From Aquilaria yunnanensis (taxonomy: Eukaryota; Streptophyta; Magnoliopsida; Malvales; Thymelaeaceae), in contig CM077597.1 of the NCBI GenBank assembly GCA_039654915.1, positions 36,802,001 to 36,866,000 on the forward strand: DNA of 64,000 nt. Reading direction: 5' to 3'. The position numbers and the translations under genes were made by a program. Below the pieces are notes generated by a model. It was given only the letters and a program-made list of their open reading frames with translations. It had not been told where the DNA came from and searched no databases. Positions 23,759 through 34,351 of this stretch are shown here, in pieces. Position 1 is the stretch's first letter. Every line of letters starts with the position of its first letter.

Positions 23759-24427
23759 TGTAATGCCCTTAAATTCCTAAGTGTTAGGACATGGGTTATG
23801 AGGACTAAAAACCTAAGAAATGGTAGTTGAATGAAGCTTGAAAGTTGAAACCCTTTACATTCAAGGGTAACTTTGCTAAGAAGCAAGAGATGCAAATGAT
23901 GATTTATAAAGGTGAAGGACTAATTTGCAAGTCTATTGCAATTTTAAATGAAAGAATCATTTATGTGGGGACTCAAATGATTCATGTAAGATTCATGGCT
24001 ACTTAAGCTACCATTAAGCCAATTATAAGGACACTTGACCTTCTTGGCTAAGGCATGTCTCCACTAACCTTCCACTAACCTTTCTCCTAGCTTGGCTGGT
24101 TGTAACCTCCTTGGATGAAGGCTTAAACGCATGTTCTTGGTGAGCTCATGAGATTTCATGTGAAACCAAAGCTAATTAAGGAGGCTTTCTTATGGGTCTT
24201 GGTGGATTTATGCATCATTTGAGCTAAGAAGACAAATTCTAGCAAAAAGAGCAAGGAAAGGCACAATTCAAGCTTGTGAGGTTCAGCCATTAAAGGTTCT
24301 AAGTGAAGGTAAGGACTTATGAATTCACTAAGCTAATCATAGTTAGACTGTGTTATGTTAGTGAATTATGTGTGCTTAGGTGATGGTAATTTTGGCCAAG
24401 GGATCCTAAGTAACTATGAGGGCTAGG
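23759..24427 (+). repeat. Interrupted gypsy-type LTR, segment 1
   Basis: It starts TGTAATGCCCTTAAATTCC, like the starts of the Gypsy-1 (TGTCATAACCC) and Gypsy-2 (TGTTACGGCCC) LTRs. It is cut at 24427 by the three-LTR element and resumes at 32902 after the duplicated CTAGG. No internal region of its own was seen, so it may be a solo LTR. Confidence 0.6.
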
Positions 24428-25413
24428 TGATGCGAACCCCTATGGTATAAAGACCATGAAACGTGCCCAAGATGAGATTCAAGCTCCACAAGACATCAAA
24501 AGGACTGGGTTTAAAACCCCCACCCCTAATCAACCTGTGATTAGAAACGAGAAGTATAGAACTCCAAGAACACAAGCATACTTGTGCACCAAGGCAGTCC
24601 GCCAAGAACCAAAGAGAAAACCTCTCCAAAGAGCAATATTATTTCGGCAATAATCTGTATCTTTACATCCAGAATATGTGCCTTTATATAGGCCTAAACT
24701 AGGGTTAAAAGCTAGGCAAAATTCGCAGCCTAAATCCCTTAGGAATCCTAGATACAAAGACATAGGAAATCCTAGTCAAATTAGGACTCTAATTCCTAGT
24801 TTGAACAAGTTTAATAAATGCAGCGTATTCCACTTGCCCAAAGCGATTTAAAACTATTCCATAGCCTAAATAACTTCCTGAATAATGTATCTAAATAGGA
24901 TTTGAACGAAAATAAAATATATATACAAGATTAAACCCGAAAACTCCCAAATAGCCTTTTTGGGTGCATTTTGGGCACTTTAAGGTTCTCTCTTGTATCT
25001 TCAGCTCCAAGCTTGAATCTTTGAGTTCCAATGGCATGAATCTTCATATTAGATGTGGTAATGAAGGTCTGGAAAGTTAGAGCTCAAAAATCCAGCTTGT
25101 GGACACAAAATGCATCAAGAACACTTAAGGTGGCTCAAATGGTGCACTTTGAGTGGTGTCCTTGGTGTCCTTGTTTTGTGGCTTGTCTAAGCACTCCAGA
25201 ACTGAGTACCAAGCATATCCATCATCTCCATATGGTGTCTTGAAAGTTCCAGCAGCTCCTTGTGAAGTTCCATGTCCATTCTCCATGAAGAAACTTGAAA
25301 CAAAGCCTTGTAGTGCACTTGAGAGCTCCTTAGCTTTCTTCCTTGTCATAGGTCCACCAGAAACCTTCAATGGGTCCTTGCCTTCTCCATGTGTGCCTTC
25401 CTTGATCATATCA
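24428..25413 (-). repeat. Gypsy-3 LTR 1 (3' LTR of the coding unit)
   Basis: On the plus strand it reads TGATGCGAACCCC...CTTGATCATATCA. A TATA box, TATATAAA on the minus strand, is at 24683-24690. The last part of the polyprotein (25125-25413) lies inside it. It differs from the other two LTRs at a few sites, for example ACGTGCCC where both others have ACGCGCCC (about 24462). Confidence 0.95.
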
Positions 25414-28400
25414 ACTCCCCCCTCCTTAGAAGGATTCATCCACGAATCGGCATGTTCAAACAGAGACAAATCAGAAACATTAAAAGTAGCACTCACATTA
25501 TACTCACCCGGCAAGTCTAGCATGTATGCATTGTCATTGATCTTTTTAATGACTTGGAATGGACCATCTCCTCTTGGATGAAGCTTAGTCCTCCTTGCAG
25601 CTGGAAATCTTTCTTTTCTCATGTGTAACCAAACCCAATCTCCAGGCTCAAACACAACTCTCCTTCGGCCTTGATTGGCTTTTTTAGCAACTTGTTGATT
25701 TTTGAGTTCAATTTGTTGCTTAACCTTCTCATGCAACTTCTTGATGCTCTCGGCCTTCTTACTACCATCCAAACTAGATACCTCATGAGTAGGTAAGGGT
25801 AAAAGATCCAATGGTGTTAAAGGATTAAAACCATAAACAATCTCAAAAGGTGACAAATTAGTAGTAGAATGCATGGACCTATTATAAGCAAATTCTACAT
25901 GAGGCAAACAATCTTCCCAAGCTTTCAAATTTTTACCAATGATAGCTCTAAGCATGGAACCTAAAGTCCTATTAGTTACCTCAGTTTGCCCATCAATTTG
26001 TGGGTGACAGGATGTAGAAAACAAAAGCTTAGTTCCTAACTTACCCCACAAAGTCCTCCAAAAGTGGCTTAGAAATTTAGTGTCTCTATCCGAAACTATT
26101 GTTCTAGGAACACCATGAAGTCTAACAATTTCTTTGAAAAACAATTCAGCCACATGAATAGCATCATCAGTCTTATTGCATGGAATAAAATGAGCCATCT
26201 TAGAAAACCTATCAACTACAGCAAAGATAGAGTCACGGTTTCCTTTAGTCCTAGGCAATCCAACAATGAAGTCCATAGAAATATCTACCCATGGATGACT
26301 AGGTGTAGGAAGTGGTGTGTATAACCCATGTGAAGTGTGAGTGGATTTTGCCTTCCTACATGCAATGCATTGCTCACATACCTTCTTCACATCCTTTACC
26401 ATATTCGGCCAATGGTAATGTTCCTTCAAAGTATGCAAAGTCTTGGCTTGTCCAAAGTGACCCATAAGTCGTCCACAATGAGCTTCCTTTGTGAGCAATT
26501 CCCTCAAAGATGTCTTTGGTATGCACAACCTGTTTTCTTTGAAAAGAAAGCCATTAACTTGGTAGAACTTCTCAAAAGCAAACTTAGAACACTTAGAATA
26601 AATCTCACCGAAATCATCATCACTAGCATACAAATCCTTCAAGTGTTCAAAACCCAAAACTTTTGCATCTAAAGCCGAAAGTAAAGCATACCTTCTTGAA
26701 AGTGCATCCGCCACTATATTATCCTTACCTTGCTTGTATTTGATAACATATGGGAATGACTCAATAAACTCTACCCATTTAGCATGCCTTCTATTCAACT
26801 TACCTTGCCCACTAAGAAACTTAAGGGCTTGGTGATCAGTGTGAATCACAAACTCTCTTGGCCACAAATAATGTTGCCAAGTCTCCAAAGCTCTTACCAA
26901 AGCATAGAGCTCCTTGTCATATGTGGGATAGTTCAAGCTAGCACCATTCAACTTCTCACTAAAGTATGCAATGGGGCGGCCTCCTTGCATCAATACAGCT
27001 CCAATGCCTATACCTGAAGCATCACACTCAACTTCAAAAGTATTAGCAAAGTTAGGCAAAGCTAAAAGTGTTGCATGGCATAACTTTTCCTTTAACGACC
27101 CGAAAGCATCTTCTTGAGCTTTTCCCCACTTAAATCCCACATTCTTCTTTATAACTTCAGTTAGAGGTGCAGCAATGGTAGAAAAATTTCTAACAAACCT
27201 CCTATAGAAGCTAGCTAGCCCATGGAAAGATCTCACCTCAGTGATGGATGTTGGCGTCGGCCATTCTTGTATGGCTCTCACCTTCTCTTGATCTACCTCA
27301 ATTCCATGTGAACTCACAACAAATCCAAGGAAAACAACTTTGTCAACACAAAAAGAGCACTTCTTCAAGTTAGCATACAACTTTTGTCCTCTTAAGGTGC
27401 TTAGTACTTGTGTGAGGTGTCCAACATGCTCTTCTAAGTTCTTGCTATATACTAGGATATCATCAAAGTACACAACAACAAACTTTCCAATGAAGTCACG
27501 CAAGACATGATTCATAAGTCTCATGAAAGTACTAGGAGCATTAGTTAGTCCAAAAGGCATAACTAACCATTCGTAAAGTCCAAACTTTGTTTTGAAAGCA
27601 GTTTTCCATTCATCCCCTTCCCTCATCCTAATTTGATGGTACCCACTTTTTAAATCAATCTTTGAAAACAAAGTAGAACCATGCAACTCATCAAGCATAT
27701 CATCAAGTCTAGGAATAGGATGTCTATACTTTACAGTGATCTTGTTGACAGGCCTACAATCCATGCACATGCGCCGTGAACCATCCTCCTTTGGCACCAA
27801 AAGTACAGGTACGGCACAAGGACTCAAACTTTCCCTCACAAGGCCTTTGTCCAACAACTCCTTTACTTGCTTCTCAATCTCCTTAGTCTCCTCGGGATTG
27901 GTTCTATAAGCTGGCCGATTTGGAATTGGTGTTCCCGGGACTAGGTCTATTTGATGCTCAATGCCTCTAATTGGAGGCAAACCTTTCGGATCTTCAGGGA
28001 AAACATCTTCAAAGTCCTGCAACAAAGACACAACAATACTAGGAAGATGTGTTAGATCATTGACAATAAGTAAAGATTCTTTGTAAATTAAAAGAAGCAC
28101 TGGTCTTTGTGCTTGAATGGCTTTCCTCACATCACTCATTTTAGCAATATAGCACTCCTTTTTGCCACTCAGCTTCCTCTCATTCTTTTCTCTCGGGAAC
28201 TCTCCACTCTTCTTCCCCTCATGGTCACTCATCTCACTTGATCTCTCATTTTGTCTCTCGGCTTTCCCCTCTTCACTCTTGCCCTCAACTTTCCCCTCAT
28301 TTATTTTTCTCTCAACCTTACTTTGAAGTTTCCTTTGATCCTCCAAAACTTGTTGTGGTGAAAGTGGACTAAGTGTGACCGGCCTTCCTTCATGGACAAA

Positions 28401-29924
28401 TGAGTACAAGTTTTTCTCTCCATCATGTGTGACTTTCTTATCAAATTGCCACGGCCTTCCAAGCAAAATATGGCAAGCATGCATAGGAACAACATCACAA
28501 AGAATTTCATCATGGTAAGTACCAATTTTGAATTTAACCGAAACTTGCTTTACCACTTTTACCTCCCCGGCATCATTCAACCATTGAAGCCTATATGGTT
28601 GTGGGTGCTTTTGAGTTGGAAGCTTCAACTTCTCCACCATGGTTGAACTTGCTACATTGGTGCAACTTCCTCCATCAACAATGAGGCTGCACACTTGATC
28701 TTTGATTCGGCATCTAGTGTGGAATATGCACTCCCTTTGATTGGCCTCCTCCTTGGCTTGTACACTTAGAGCTCTCCTAGCAACAAAAGCAAAGTCACCT
28801 TCCTCGGGCTCAGGTGTATTTTGCTCATCATCCTCCAAAGGTGGTGTATCCTCCACGGCATCCTCCTCCTCGGATGTGATCTCACCATCATCTTTGAGAA
28901 TCATCACCTTTTTGTTAGGACAATCTCTCATGTAGTGCCCCTTGCCTCTACACTTGAAGCATTCAATCTCCCTTGACTTGGGCACATCTTTGGGTGGCAC
29001 CTTGGGTTTGTCTTGTTGAGGCCGAGACATGCCGCCCTTGGTAGCCTCCACTCTTGGCTTTGGTGCCTCCTTGCTCCATGTTCCCCTCCATGTGGAACTT
29101 CCTCCTTGAGCCATCTTGGATGCCTTAGACCTCTTGATGATTCTTTCGGCCTTAGTGGCATGGTGAAGCAAATCCTCCATGTTGACATATGGCACCATCT
29201 CTACTTTGTTGGCAATTTCATGGTTAAGGCCGTTGATGAATCTAGCAATGGTAGCCTCCTCATCCTCAATGATATTGGCTCGGCTTAGTGTCATCTCCAA
29301 GTCCTTATGATAGTCCTCCACACTCCTTTGGCCTTGCACAAGCCTTTGAAGTTTGAGGTGTTGATCTCTATAGTAGTAACTTGGAACAAATCTCTTTCTC
29401 ATCATGGCTTTAAGAGCTCTCCATGTATTGATGGGTTCCTCCTCATTCCTCCTCCTAGAAGTGACAACCTGGTTCCACCATACAAGAGCATAATCAGTGA
29501 ATTCAATAGTAGCCACTTTAACTTTCTTTTCCTCAGAATAGTGATGGCACTCAAACACCATCTCAATCTTTTGCTCCCACTCCCAATATGCATCTGGATC
29601 ACTCCTCCCTTGGAAAGGTGGAATGGTAAGCTTGATGGAGCTTAGATTGTTGTCCTCCCTTGGGTCCCCCCTCCTTGGAACCCCATGGTCATGCCAATGC
29701 CCTTCTTCCTCCTCGGGCTCTTCTCTCCTTGGACCTCTCCTTGGTTGCAAGATGGGATTTGGTCTCCTTGGCAACCTCAAGTCAATGTCCTCAATCCTCC
29801 CAACAAGTCTATTGAGAGTTTCTTGAAGCTCTCTCATGGTTGGCTCATCATTGTTCCTTACCTCCATCCTCCTATCCTCTTGGCCCTCCATACTCCTGAA
29901 AATAACAAAGATCCTCACAAACAC
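25125..29924 (-). CDS. Gypsy-3 Gag-Pol polyprotein, complete 1599-codon frame
   Basis: One open frame encodes all functions of a Ty3/gypsy element. From the N-terminus: capsid-like gag (about residues 95-275; ALVWWNQ), a CCHC knuckle ([14 protein letters not shown], about 320), protease ([11 protein letters not shown], about 412), reverse transcriptase (MPFGLTNAP and YFDDILVYS, about 790-830), RNase H ([12 protein letters not shown], about 975) and integrase (HHCC region about 1175-1215, then DFIVGL, SDRDTKF and TEVTNR). The protease uses DGG, not DTG, which I believe is usual in this plant group. Residue 12 is Met (MEGQEDRR), a more likely start than the hydrophobic first 11 residues. The frame crosses the polypurine tract and ends 289 bp inside the 3' LTR with [18 protein letters not shown]. 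No frameshift or stop is seen. Confidence 0.95.
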   Translation of the reverse strand: MFVRIFVIFRSMEGQEDRRMEVRNNDEPTMRELQETLNRLVGRIEDIDLRLPRRPNPILQPRRGPRREEPEEEEGHWHDHGVPRRGDPREDNNLSSIKLTIPPFQGRSDPDAYWEWEQKIEMVFECHHYSEEKKVKVATIEFTDYALVWWNQVVTSRRRNEEEPINTWRALKAMMRKRFVPSYYYRDQHLKLQRLVQGQRSVEDYHKDLEMTLSRANIIEDEEATIARFINGLNHEIANKVEMVPYVNMEDLLHHATKAERIIKRSKASKMAQGGSSTWRGTWSKEAPKPRVEATKGGMSRPQQDKPKVPPKDVPKSREIECFKCRGKGHYMRDCPNKKVMILKDDGEITSEEEDAVEDTPPLEDDEQNTPEPEEGDFAFVARRALSVQAKEEANQRECIFHTRCRIKDQVCSLIVDGGSCTNVASSTMVEKLKLPTQKHPQPYRLQWLNDAGEVKVVKQVSVKFKIGTYHDEILCDVVPMHACHILLGRPWQFDKKVTHDGEKNLYSFVHEGRPVTLSPLSPQQVLEDQRKLQSKVERKINEGKVEGKSEEGKAERQNERSSEMSDHEGKKSGEFPREKNERKLSGKKECYIAKMSDVRKAIQAQRPVLLLIYKESLLIVNDLTHLPSIVVSLLQDFEDVFPEDPKGLPPIRGIEHQIDLVPGTPIPNRPAYRTNPEETKEIEKQVKELLDKGLVRESLSPCAVPVLLVPKEDGSRRMCMDCRPVNKITVKYRHPIPRLDDMLDELHGSTLFSKIDLKSGYHQIRMREGDEWKTAFKTKFGLYEWLVMPFGLTNAPSTFMRLMNHVLRDFIGKFVVVYFDDILVYSKNLEEHVGHLTQVLSTLRGQKLYANLKKCSFCVDKVVFLGFVVSSHGIEVDQEKVRAIQEWPTPTSITEVRSFHGLASFYRRFVRNFSTIAAPLTEVIKKNVGFKWGKAQEDAFGSLKEKLCHATLLALPNFANTFEVECDASGIGIGAVLMQGGRPIAYFSEKLNGASLNYPTYDKELYALVRALETWQHYLWPREFVIHTDHQALKFLSGQGKLNRRHAKWVEFIESFPYVIKYKQGKDNIVADALSRRYALLSALDAKVLGFEHLKDLYASDDDFGEIYSKCSKFAFEKFYQVNGFLFKENRLCIPKTSLRELLTKEAHCGRLMGHFGQAKTLHTLKEHYHWPNMVKDVKKVCEQCIACRKAKSTHTSHGLYTPLPTPSHPWVDISMDFIVGLPRTKGNRDSIFAVVDRFSKMAHFIPCNKTDDAIHVAELFFKEIVRLHGVPRTIVSDRDTKFLSHFWRTLWGKLGTKLLFSTSCHPQIDGQTEVTNRTLGSMLRAIIGKNLKAWEDCLPHVEFAYNRSMHSTTNLSPFEIVYGFNPLTPLDLLPLPTHEVSSLDGSKKAESIKKLHEKVKQQIELKNQQVAKKANQGRRRVVFEPGDWVWLHMRKERFPAARRTKLHPRGDGPFQVIKKINDNAYMLDLPGEYNVSATFNVSDLSLFEHADSWMNPSKEGGVDMIKEGTHGEGKDPLKVSGGPMTRKKAKELSSALQGFVSSFFMENGHGTSQGAAGTFKTPYGDDGYAWYSVLECLDKPQNKDTKDTTQSAPFEPP
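25414..25427 (-). promoter_or_regulatory. Gypsy-3 polypurine tract
   Basis: On the minus strand it reads AAGGAGGGGGGAGT and directly abuts the 3' LTR. It primes plus-strand DNA synthesis. The polyprotein frame runs through it (codons Lys-Glu-Gly-Gly-Val). Confidence 0.85.
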
Positions 29925-30457
29925 TCACCTCACGTGTTTCACTCAAAGATGAACACTCAAACACTCAATTTGTTAGTGAGATATTGCTATTCAAAGAGTT
30001 CTCAAAAGTTCTAAGAAGACTATCCTCAAAGCACACAAGAAAACCTGAATTTTTGAAGAACTATTTTGACTCCAAAAGAGGTGGGCTAAACAAGCTTTAA
30101 AAGACTCTAAGAAGCTCTTGCAATTGATGATCACAAGAACCACACAGAAAGCTTTTTGGCTTAAAACAATGGGATAGGTTTTCGGGCGCAAAAACTTCCA
30201 ACAATTTTGAGAAAACTCCTTCTTTTCAGCAAGCTCTTTCCTTTGTACTTTTCTTTTTCTATCTTTGTTCTTTTCTTTCCTTTGCTTTGTTCTTTTTCTC
30301 TTTTCTTTTTTTTTTTTTTCTCCTTTTTTTTTTCCCTCTTTTTGCTTGCTGTTTTGATGCTAACCAAACGTTCTCTTTGAAATTCCTGACTGTCAAAGAC
30401 AAAAAGTTAGAATTCTTTTTGGCCAAGACAAGAAACTATTGAAATTTGCACAACTAG

Positions 30458-30550
30458 AAATCAACGTTGGTTATATGAAACCAATTTAAAATCAACGTTG
30501 GTTGCGTAAAACCAATTTGAAATCAACGTTGGTTGTACCGTAACTTCCTC
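30458..30550 (-). repeat. Three 31-bp tandem units in the Gypsy-3 leader
   Basis: AAATCAACGTTGGTT starts at 30458, 30489 and 30520, each followed by about 16 variable bases; in the first two the unit closes with ACCAATTT. The core CAACGTTG is a perfect palindrome, and AAACCAATTT can pair with AAATCAACGTTGGTT partners. They are 360-450 bases from the primer site. Confidence 0.8.
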
Positions 30551-30897
30551 AATTTGGATCCTTGTCTTTTTTTTTTTTTTTTGGTGTTTTCTGGACTCTA
30601 AGATGCTGGAAACAATGAAAACAGAAGAGATTAATAGGGCTGGAAACAAAACAAAAAGACGAGAATTAAACAAGAACAAACAAGTAGAAACCGAGAACAC
30701 AAGGTGACATGGATTGACTTCTTTTTGTTGTTTTTGTGATTTTCAGACTTGAACAAGGATGGAATAAAAAGAACAGACCTGAAACAAGAAGAAAACAGAT
30801 TAAAATAGAGAATTAAAACACGAAAATTACTGGACAGAATTGAAAAAAAAATGAAGGGAGACAAGAACACAAGATATGTCCTTCAATGGAACTTGTG

Positions 30898-30909
30898 GCT
30901 CTGATACCA
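30898..30909 (-). promoter_or_regulatory. Gypsy-3 primer binding site (initiator Met-tRNA)
   Basis: The minus strand reads TGGTATCAGAGC two bases after the LTR end. This is complementary to the 3' end of plant initiator methionine tRNA, the usual primer for many plant LTR elements. Confidence 0.92.
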
Positions 30910-30911
30910 AC

Positions 30912-31897
30912 TGATGCGAACCCCTATGGTATAAAGACCATGAAACGCGCCCAAGATGAGATTCAAGCTCCACAAGACATCAAAAGGACTGGGTTTAAAA
31001 CCCCCACCCCTAATCAACCTGTGATTAGAAACGAGAAGTATAGAACTCCAAGAACACAAGCATACTTGTGCACCAAGGCAGTCCGCCAAGAACCAAAGAG
31101 AAAACCTCTCCAAAGAGCAATATTATTTCGGCAATAATCTGTATCTTTACATCCAGAATATGTGCCTTTATATAGGCCTAAACTAGGGTTAAAAGCTAGG
31201 CAAAATTCGCAGCCTAAATCCCTTAGGAATCCTAGATACAAAGACATAGGAAATCCTACTCAAATTAGGACTCTAATTCCTAGTTTGAACAAGTTTAATA
31301 AATGCAGCGTATTCCACTTGCCCAAAGCGATTTAAAACTATTCCATAGCCTAAATAACTTCCTGAATAATGTATCTAAATAGGATTTGAACGAAAATAAA
31401 ATATAAATACAAGATTAAACCCGAAAACTCCCAAATAGCCTTTTTGGGTGCATTTTGGGCACTTTAAGGTTCTCTCTTGTATCTTCAGCTCCAAGATTGA
31501 ATCTTTGAGTTCCAATGGCATGAATCTTCATATTAGATGTGGTAATGAAGGTCTGGAAAGTTAGAGCTCAAAACTCCAGCTTGTGGACACAAAATGCATC
31601 AAGAACACTTAAGGTGGCTCAAATGGTGCACTTTGAGTGGTGTCCTTGGTGTCCTTGTTTTGTGGCTTGTCTAAGCACTCCAGAACTGAGTACCAAGCAT
31701 ATCCATCATCTCCATATGGTGTCTTGAAAGTTCCAGCAGCTCCTTGTGAAGTTCCATGTCCATTCTCCATGAAGAAACTTGAAACAAAGCCTTGTAGTGC
31801 ACTTGAGAGCTCCTTAGCTTTCTTCCTTGTCATAGGTCCACGAGAAACCCTCAATGGGTCCTTGCCTTCTCCATGTGTGCCTTCCTTGATCATATCA
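30912..31897 (-). repeat. Gypsy-3 LTR 2 (5' LTR of the coding unit)
   Basis: It has the same ends and length (986 bp) as LTR 1. The TATA box is at 31167-31174 on the minus strand. It drives the adjoining coding unit. It has private changes such as TCCAAGATTGA where the others have TCCAAGCTTGA (about 31495). Its U3 carries an open copy of the polyprotein C-terminus. Confidence 0.95.
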
Positions 31898-31910
31898 ACT
31901 TGATACCAAC
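31898..31910 (-). other. 13-bp remnant of a second interior between LTR 2 and LTR 3
   Basis: The plus strand reads ACTTGATACCAAC. Its right ten bases equal the primer-site end of the full interior (TGATACCAAC), and its left three equal the polypurine-tract end (ACT). So an interior of about 5.5 kb has been deleted here, leaving only its two extremes. It is not the LTR-to-LTR junction of a two-LTR circle, which would lack both sites. Confidence 0.85.
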
Positions 31911-32896
31911 TGATGCGAACCCCTATGGTATAAAGACCATGAAACGCGCCCAAGATGAGATTCAAGCTCCACAAGACATCAAAAAGACTGGGTTTAAAAC
32001 CCCCACCCCTAATCAACCTGTGATTAGAAACGAGAAGTATAGAACTCCAAGAACACAAGCATACTTGTGCACCAAGGCAGTCCGCCAAGAACCAAAGAGA
32101 AAACCTCTCCAAAGAGCAATATTATTTCGGCAATAATCTGTGTGTTTACATCCAGAATATGTGCCTTTATATAGGCCTAAACTAGGGTTAAAAGCTAGGC
32201 AAAATTCACAGCCTAAATCCCTTAGGAATCCTAGATACAAAGACATAGGAAATCCTACTCAAATTAGGACTCTAATTCCTAGTTTGAACAAGTTTAATAA
32301 ATGCAGTGTATTCCACTTGCCCAAAGCGATTTAAAACTATTCCATAGCCTAAATAACTTCCTGAATAATGTATCTAAATAGGATTTGAACGAAAATAAAA
32401 TATAAATACAAGATTAAACCCGAAAACTCCCAAATAGCCTTTTTGGGTGCATTTTGGGCACTTTAAGGTTCTCTCTTGTATCTTCAGCTCCAAGCTTGAA
32501 TCTTTGAGTTCCAATGGCATGAATCTTCATATTAGATGTGGTAATGAAGGTCTGGAAAGTTAGAGCTCAAAAATCCAGCTTGTGGACACAAAATGCATCA
32601 AGAACACTTAAGGTGGCTCAAATGGTGCACTTTGAGTGGTGTCCTTGGTGTCCTTGTTTTGTGGCTTGTCTAAGCACTCCAGAACTGAGTACCAAGCATA
32701 TCCATCATCTCCATATGGTGTCTTGAAAGTTCCAGCAGCTCCTTGTGAAGTTCCATGTCCATTCTCCATGAAGAAACTTGAAACAAAGCCTTGTAGTGCA
32801 CTTGAGAGCTCCTTAGCTTTCTTCCTTGTCATAGGTCCACTAGAAACCTTCAATGGGTCCTTGCCTTCTCCATGTGTGCCTTCCTTGATCATATCA
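31911..32896 (-). repeat. Gypsy-3 LTR 3 (extra LTR)
   Basis: This is a third 986-bp LTR in the same orientation, with its TATA box at 32166-32173 on the minus strand. Private changes include CTGTGTGTTTACATCC where the others have CTGTATCTTTACATCC (about 32138). It is followed by CTAGG, the outer TSD. Its extra copy of the polyprotein tail is open for 101 codons (32608-32913) but is only part of the LTR. Confidence 0.95.
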
Positions 32897-32901
32897 CTAG
32901 G

Positions 32902-34351
32902 GTTGCTATGCAACTATGAAATTAATGCTAATTAGTTATGTTGGTAAGCATTAGGGCTAGGACTTGAGGGGGCAAACTCAATTCTTATGTTAGGCAGCTC
33001 TCAACTTTGATAAGAAATGATGGAAGGTTAACTGAAACTATGTGATTATGTCTAATGCTTGCTAGGCCTATATGGTTCGTGTTTAGCGGTGTGTGCATAA
33101 TTGTGTGCTTCTATGCTTGTTTGTGCATGCTAACTCCCTTTATATTGATTATTTCTTATGTATATACATGTATTTTATTGTGTTTTCATATTTTCTTTTT
33201 GTAGGTTCTTGGAGATTGTTTCAATTAAGCTTAATGCCTAACCTATGTTTCAGCCTTGGAGGCCATGATAGGCCCTTACTAAGTTGTATAACTCATTGCC
33301 CTGCTTTCTATGTGTAGGAAAAGGTTTGCTTGAGAAATAAGCAAGTTAAAAGTATTGTGTACTCTTTTGGGTTAGTGAAGGTATTGTGTTAGTGTATGGT
33401 TTTCCTCAATATTGTAAATGCTATAGGTTGCTTGTGAATCAAGGTAATGTTTGTGAACTTCATTCTTGCAGGCCTTGTGTGTCTAGAGTTGTAGGAACAA
33501 AGTCTAGTGAGGTGGGATGTGAACCATGGCATATATGTTGTGGTTTGCTTTGTTGATTATGTGTATGGTGGTTGGCCTTGTTTTAGAGGCTACAATCATG
33601 TTTCAGTTAGTTGTAATCACTTCCGGGTATGGTTAAGTGCAATGGCATGTATATGTGTAGTCATGGGTAGTAGGTTATTTTGGTGTTCTTGGTATGCTTA
33701 CGAAGTTCTATGTGTTTGATTTGGGGTACTTGTGCACATGTATTGTGCTTAAGCTATGTTGGTGATTATGTTGTGTAAGTATGGATGTCTCCGGTGGTAC
33801 TAGTATAGGTGGCCTATGGGTGGCCTATGGGTGGCTCACCAAGACATATATGTGTATGTAATGAAGTACTTGTAAGGTGAACTTGATCTAGTATGGAAAT
33901 GCATGTTCATGTTATGCTAAAATGTTATCCAATGGAGTTAAGTGCATGTGATTAAGTATTTGCACTTTCAGGTGCACTACTATGTGCTTGTGAATTTTCG
34001 GGAGTACATGTGTGTGTAAGGAGGGCCTATGGTAGGCTTACCGAAACTTATGTGTACCTAAGCTAGTATGTTGAGGTAGGTGCCTATGTTTGCTGTATGA
34101 CCTAGCTACGAAGCAAGGGAAGATGTTTAGGTACTAGTATGTATGTGTTCTTGTTCTAGTGTGAATATGTTCACAAGCTAGTACAATTGTGTTCATTTGT
34201 AGATATATGTACACCCTTAGACATGTGTGTATTAGGGGCTCAAGGTAGGCTTGCCGAGACACATGTGATTGTGTAACATGTGCATGCAAAAAATAAAATT
34301 TTCAAAACTTGGCTTGGTGTTTTGGTTGCCATGTGTATAGCTTATTGATGA
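32902..34351 (+). repeat. Interrupted gypsy-type LTR, segment 2
   Basis: This continues the LTR begun at 23759. It shares blocks with the Gypsy-1 3' LTR, for example GCAGGCC near 33470, TTGTGGTTTGC near 33538 and TTTTCAAAA near 34300. It ends at GATGA (34347-34351), the target duplication of Gypsy-2. A short duplication (GGTGGCCTAT twice) lies near 33810. It has no gene. Confidence 0.6.

Larger units (their letters stand above)
29925..30911 (-). other. Gypsy-3 5' leader, non-coding
   Basis: This lies between the primer site and the gag start. It holds a long pyrimidine tract on the plus strand (about 30215-30350), which is a purine-rich stretch in the RNA, a T tract at about 30567-30582, and a 31-bp triplicate. 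Small ORFs here are low-complexity Lys/Glu or Phe/Ser strings and are not genes. Leaders of LTR elements usually carry packaging signals, but none can be proven here. Confidence 0.7.
24428..32896 (-). mobile_element. Young gypsy element with three LTRs (Gypsy-3)
   Basis: Three near-identical 986-bp LTRs (24428-25413, 30912-31897, 31911-32896) are present. One full interior lies between the first two, and only 13 bases lie between the second and third. The outer duplication CTAGG flanks the whole block (24423-24427 and 32897-32901), so the structure occupies one insertion site. The primer site is for initiator Met-tRNA (30898-30909, minus strand) and a polypurine tract adjoins the left LTR. 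The polyprotein has no stop. LTRs differ at only a handful of positions, so it is recent and may still encode a working set of proteins. The lineage looks chromoviral, with the clade not fixed. Confidence 0.93.

Noticed and set aside
31898..31910. Two-LTR circle junction re-inserted in the genome
   Set aside because: A circle junction would join LTR to LTR without primer-site and polypurine bases. Here both interior extremes are kept in the right order.
32608..32913. 101-codon minus-strand ORF similar to the Gypsy-3 polyprotein end (also 31609-32112)
   Set aside because: These are the U3 copies of the polyprotein tail in the extra LTRs. They have no start context of their own and are part of the LTR.
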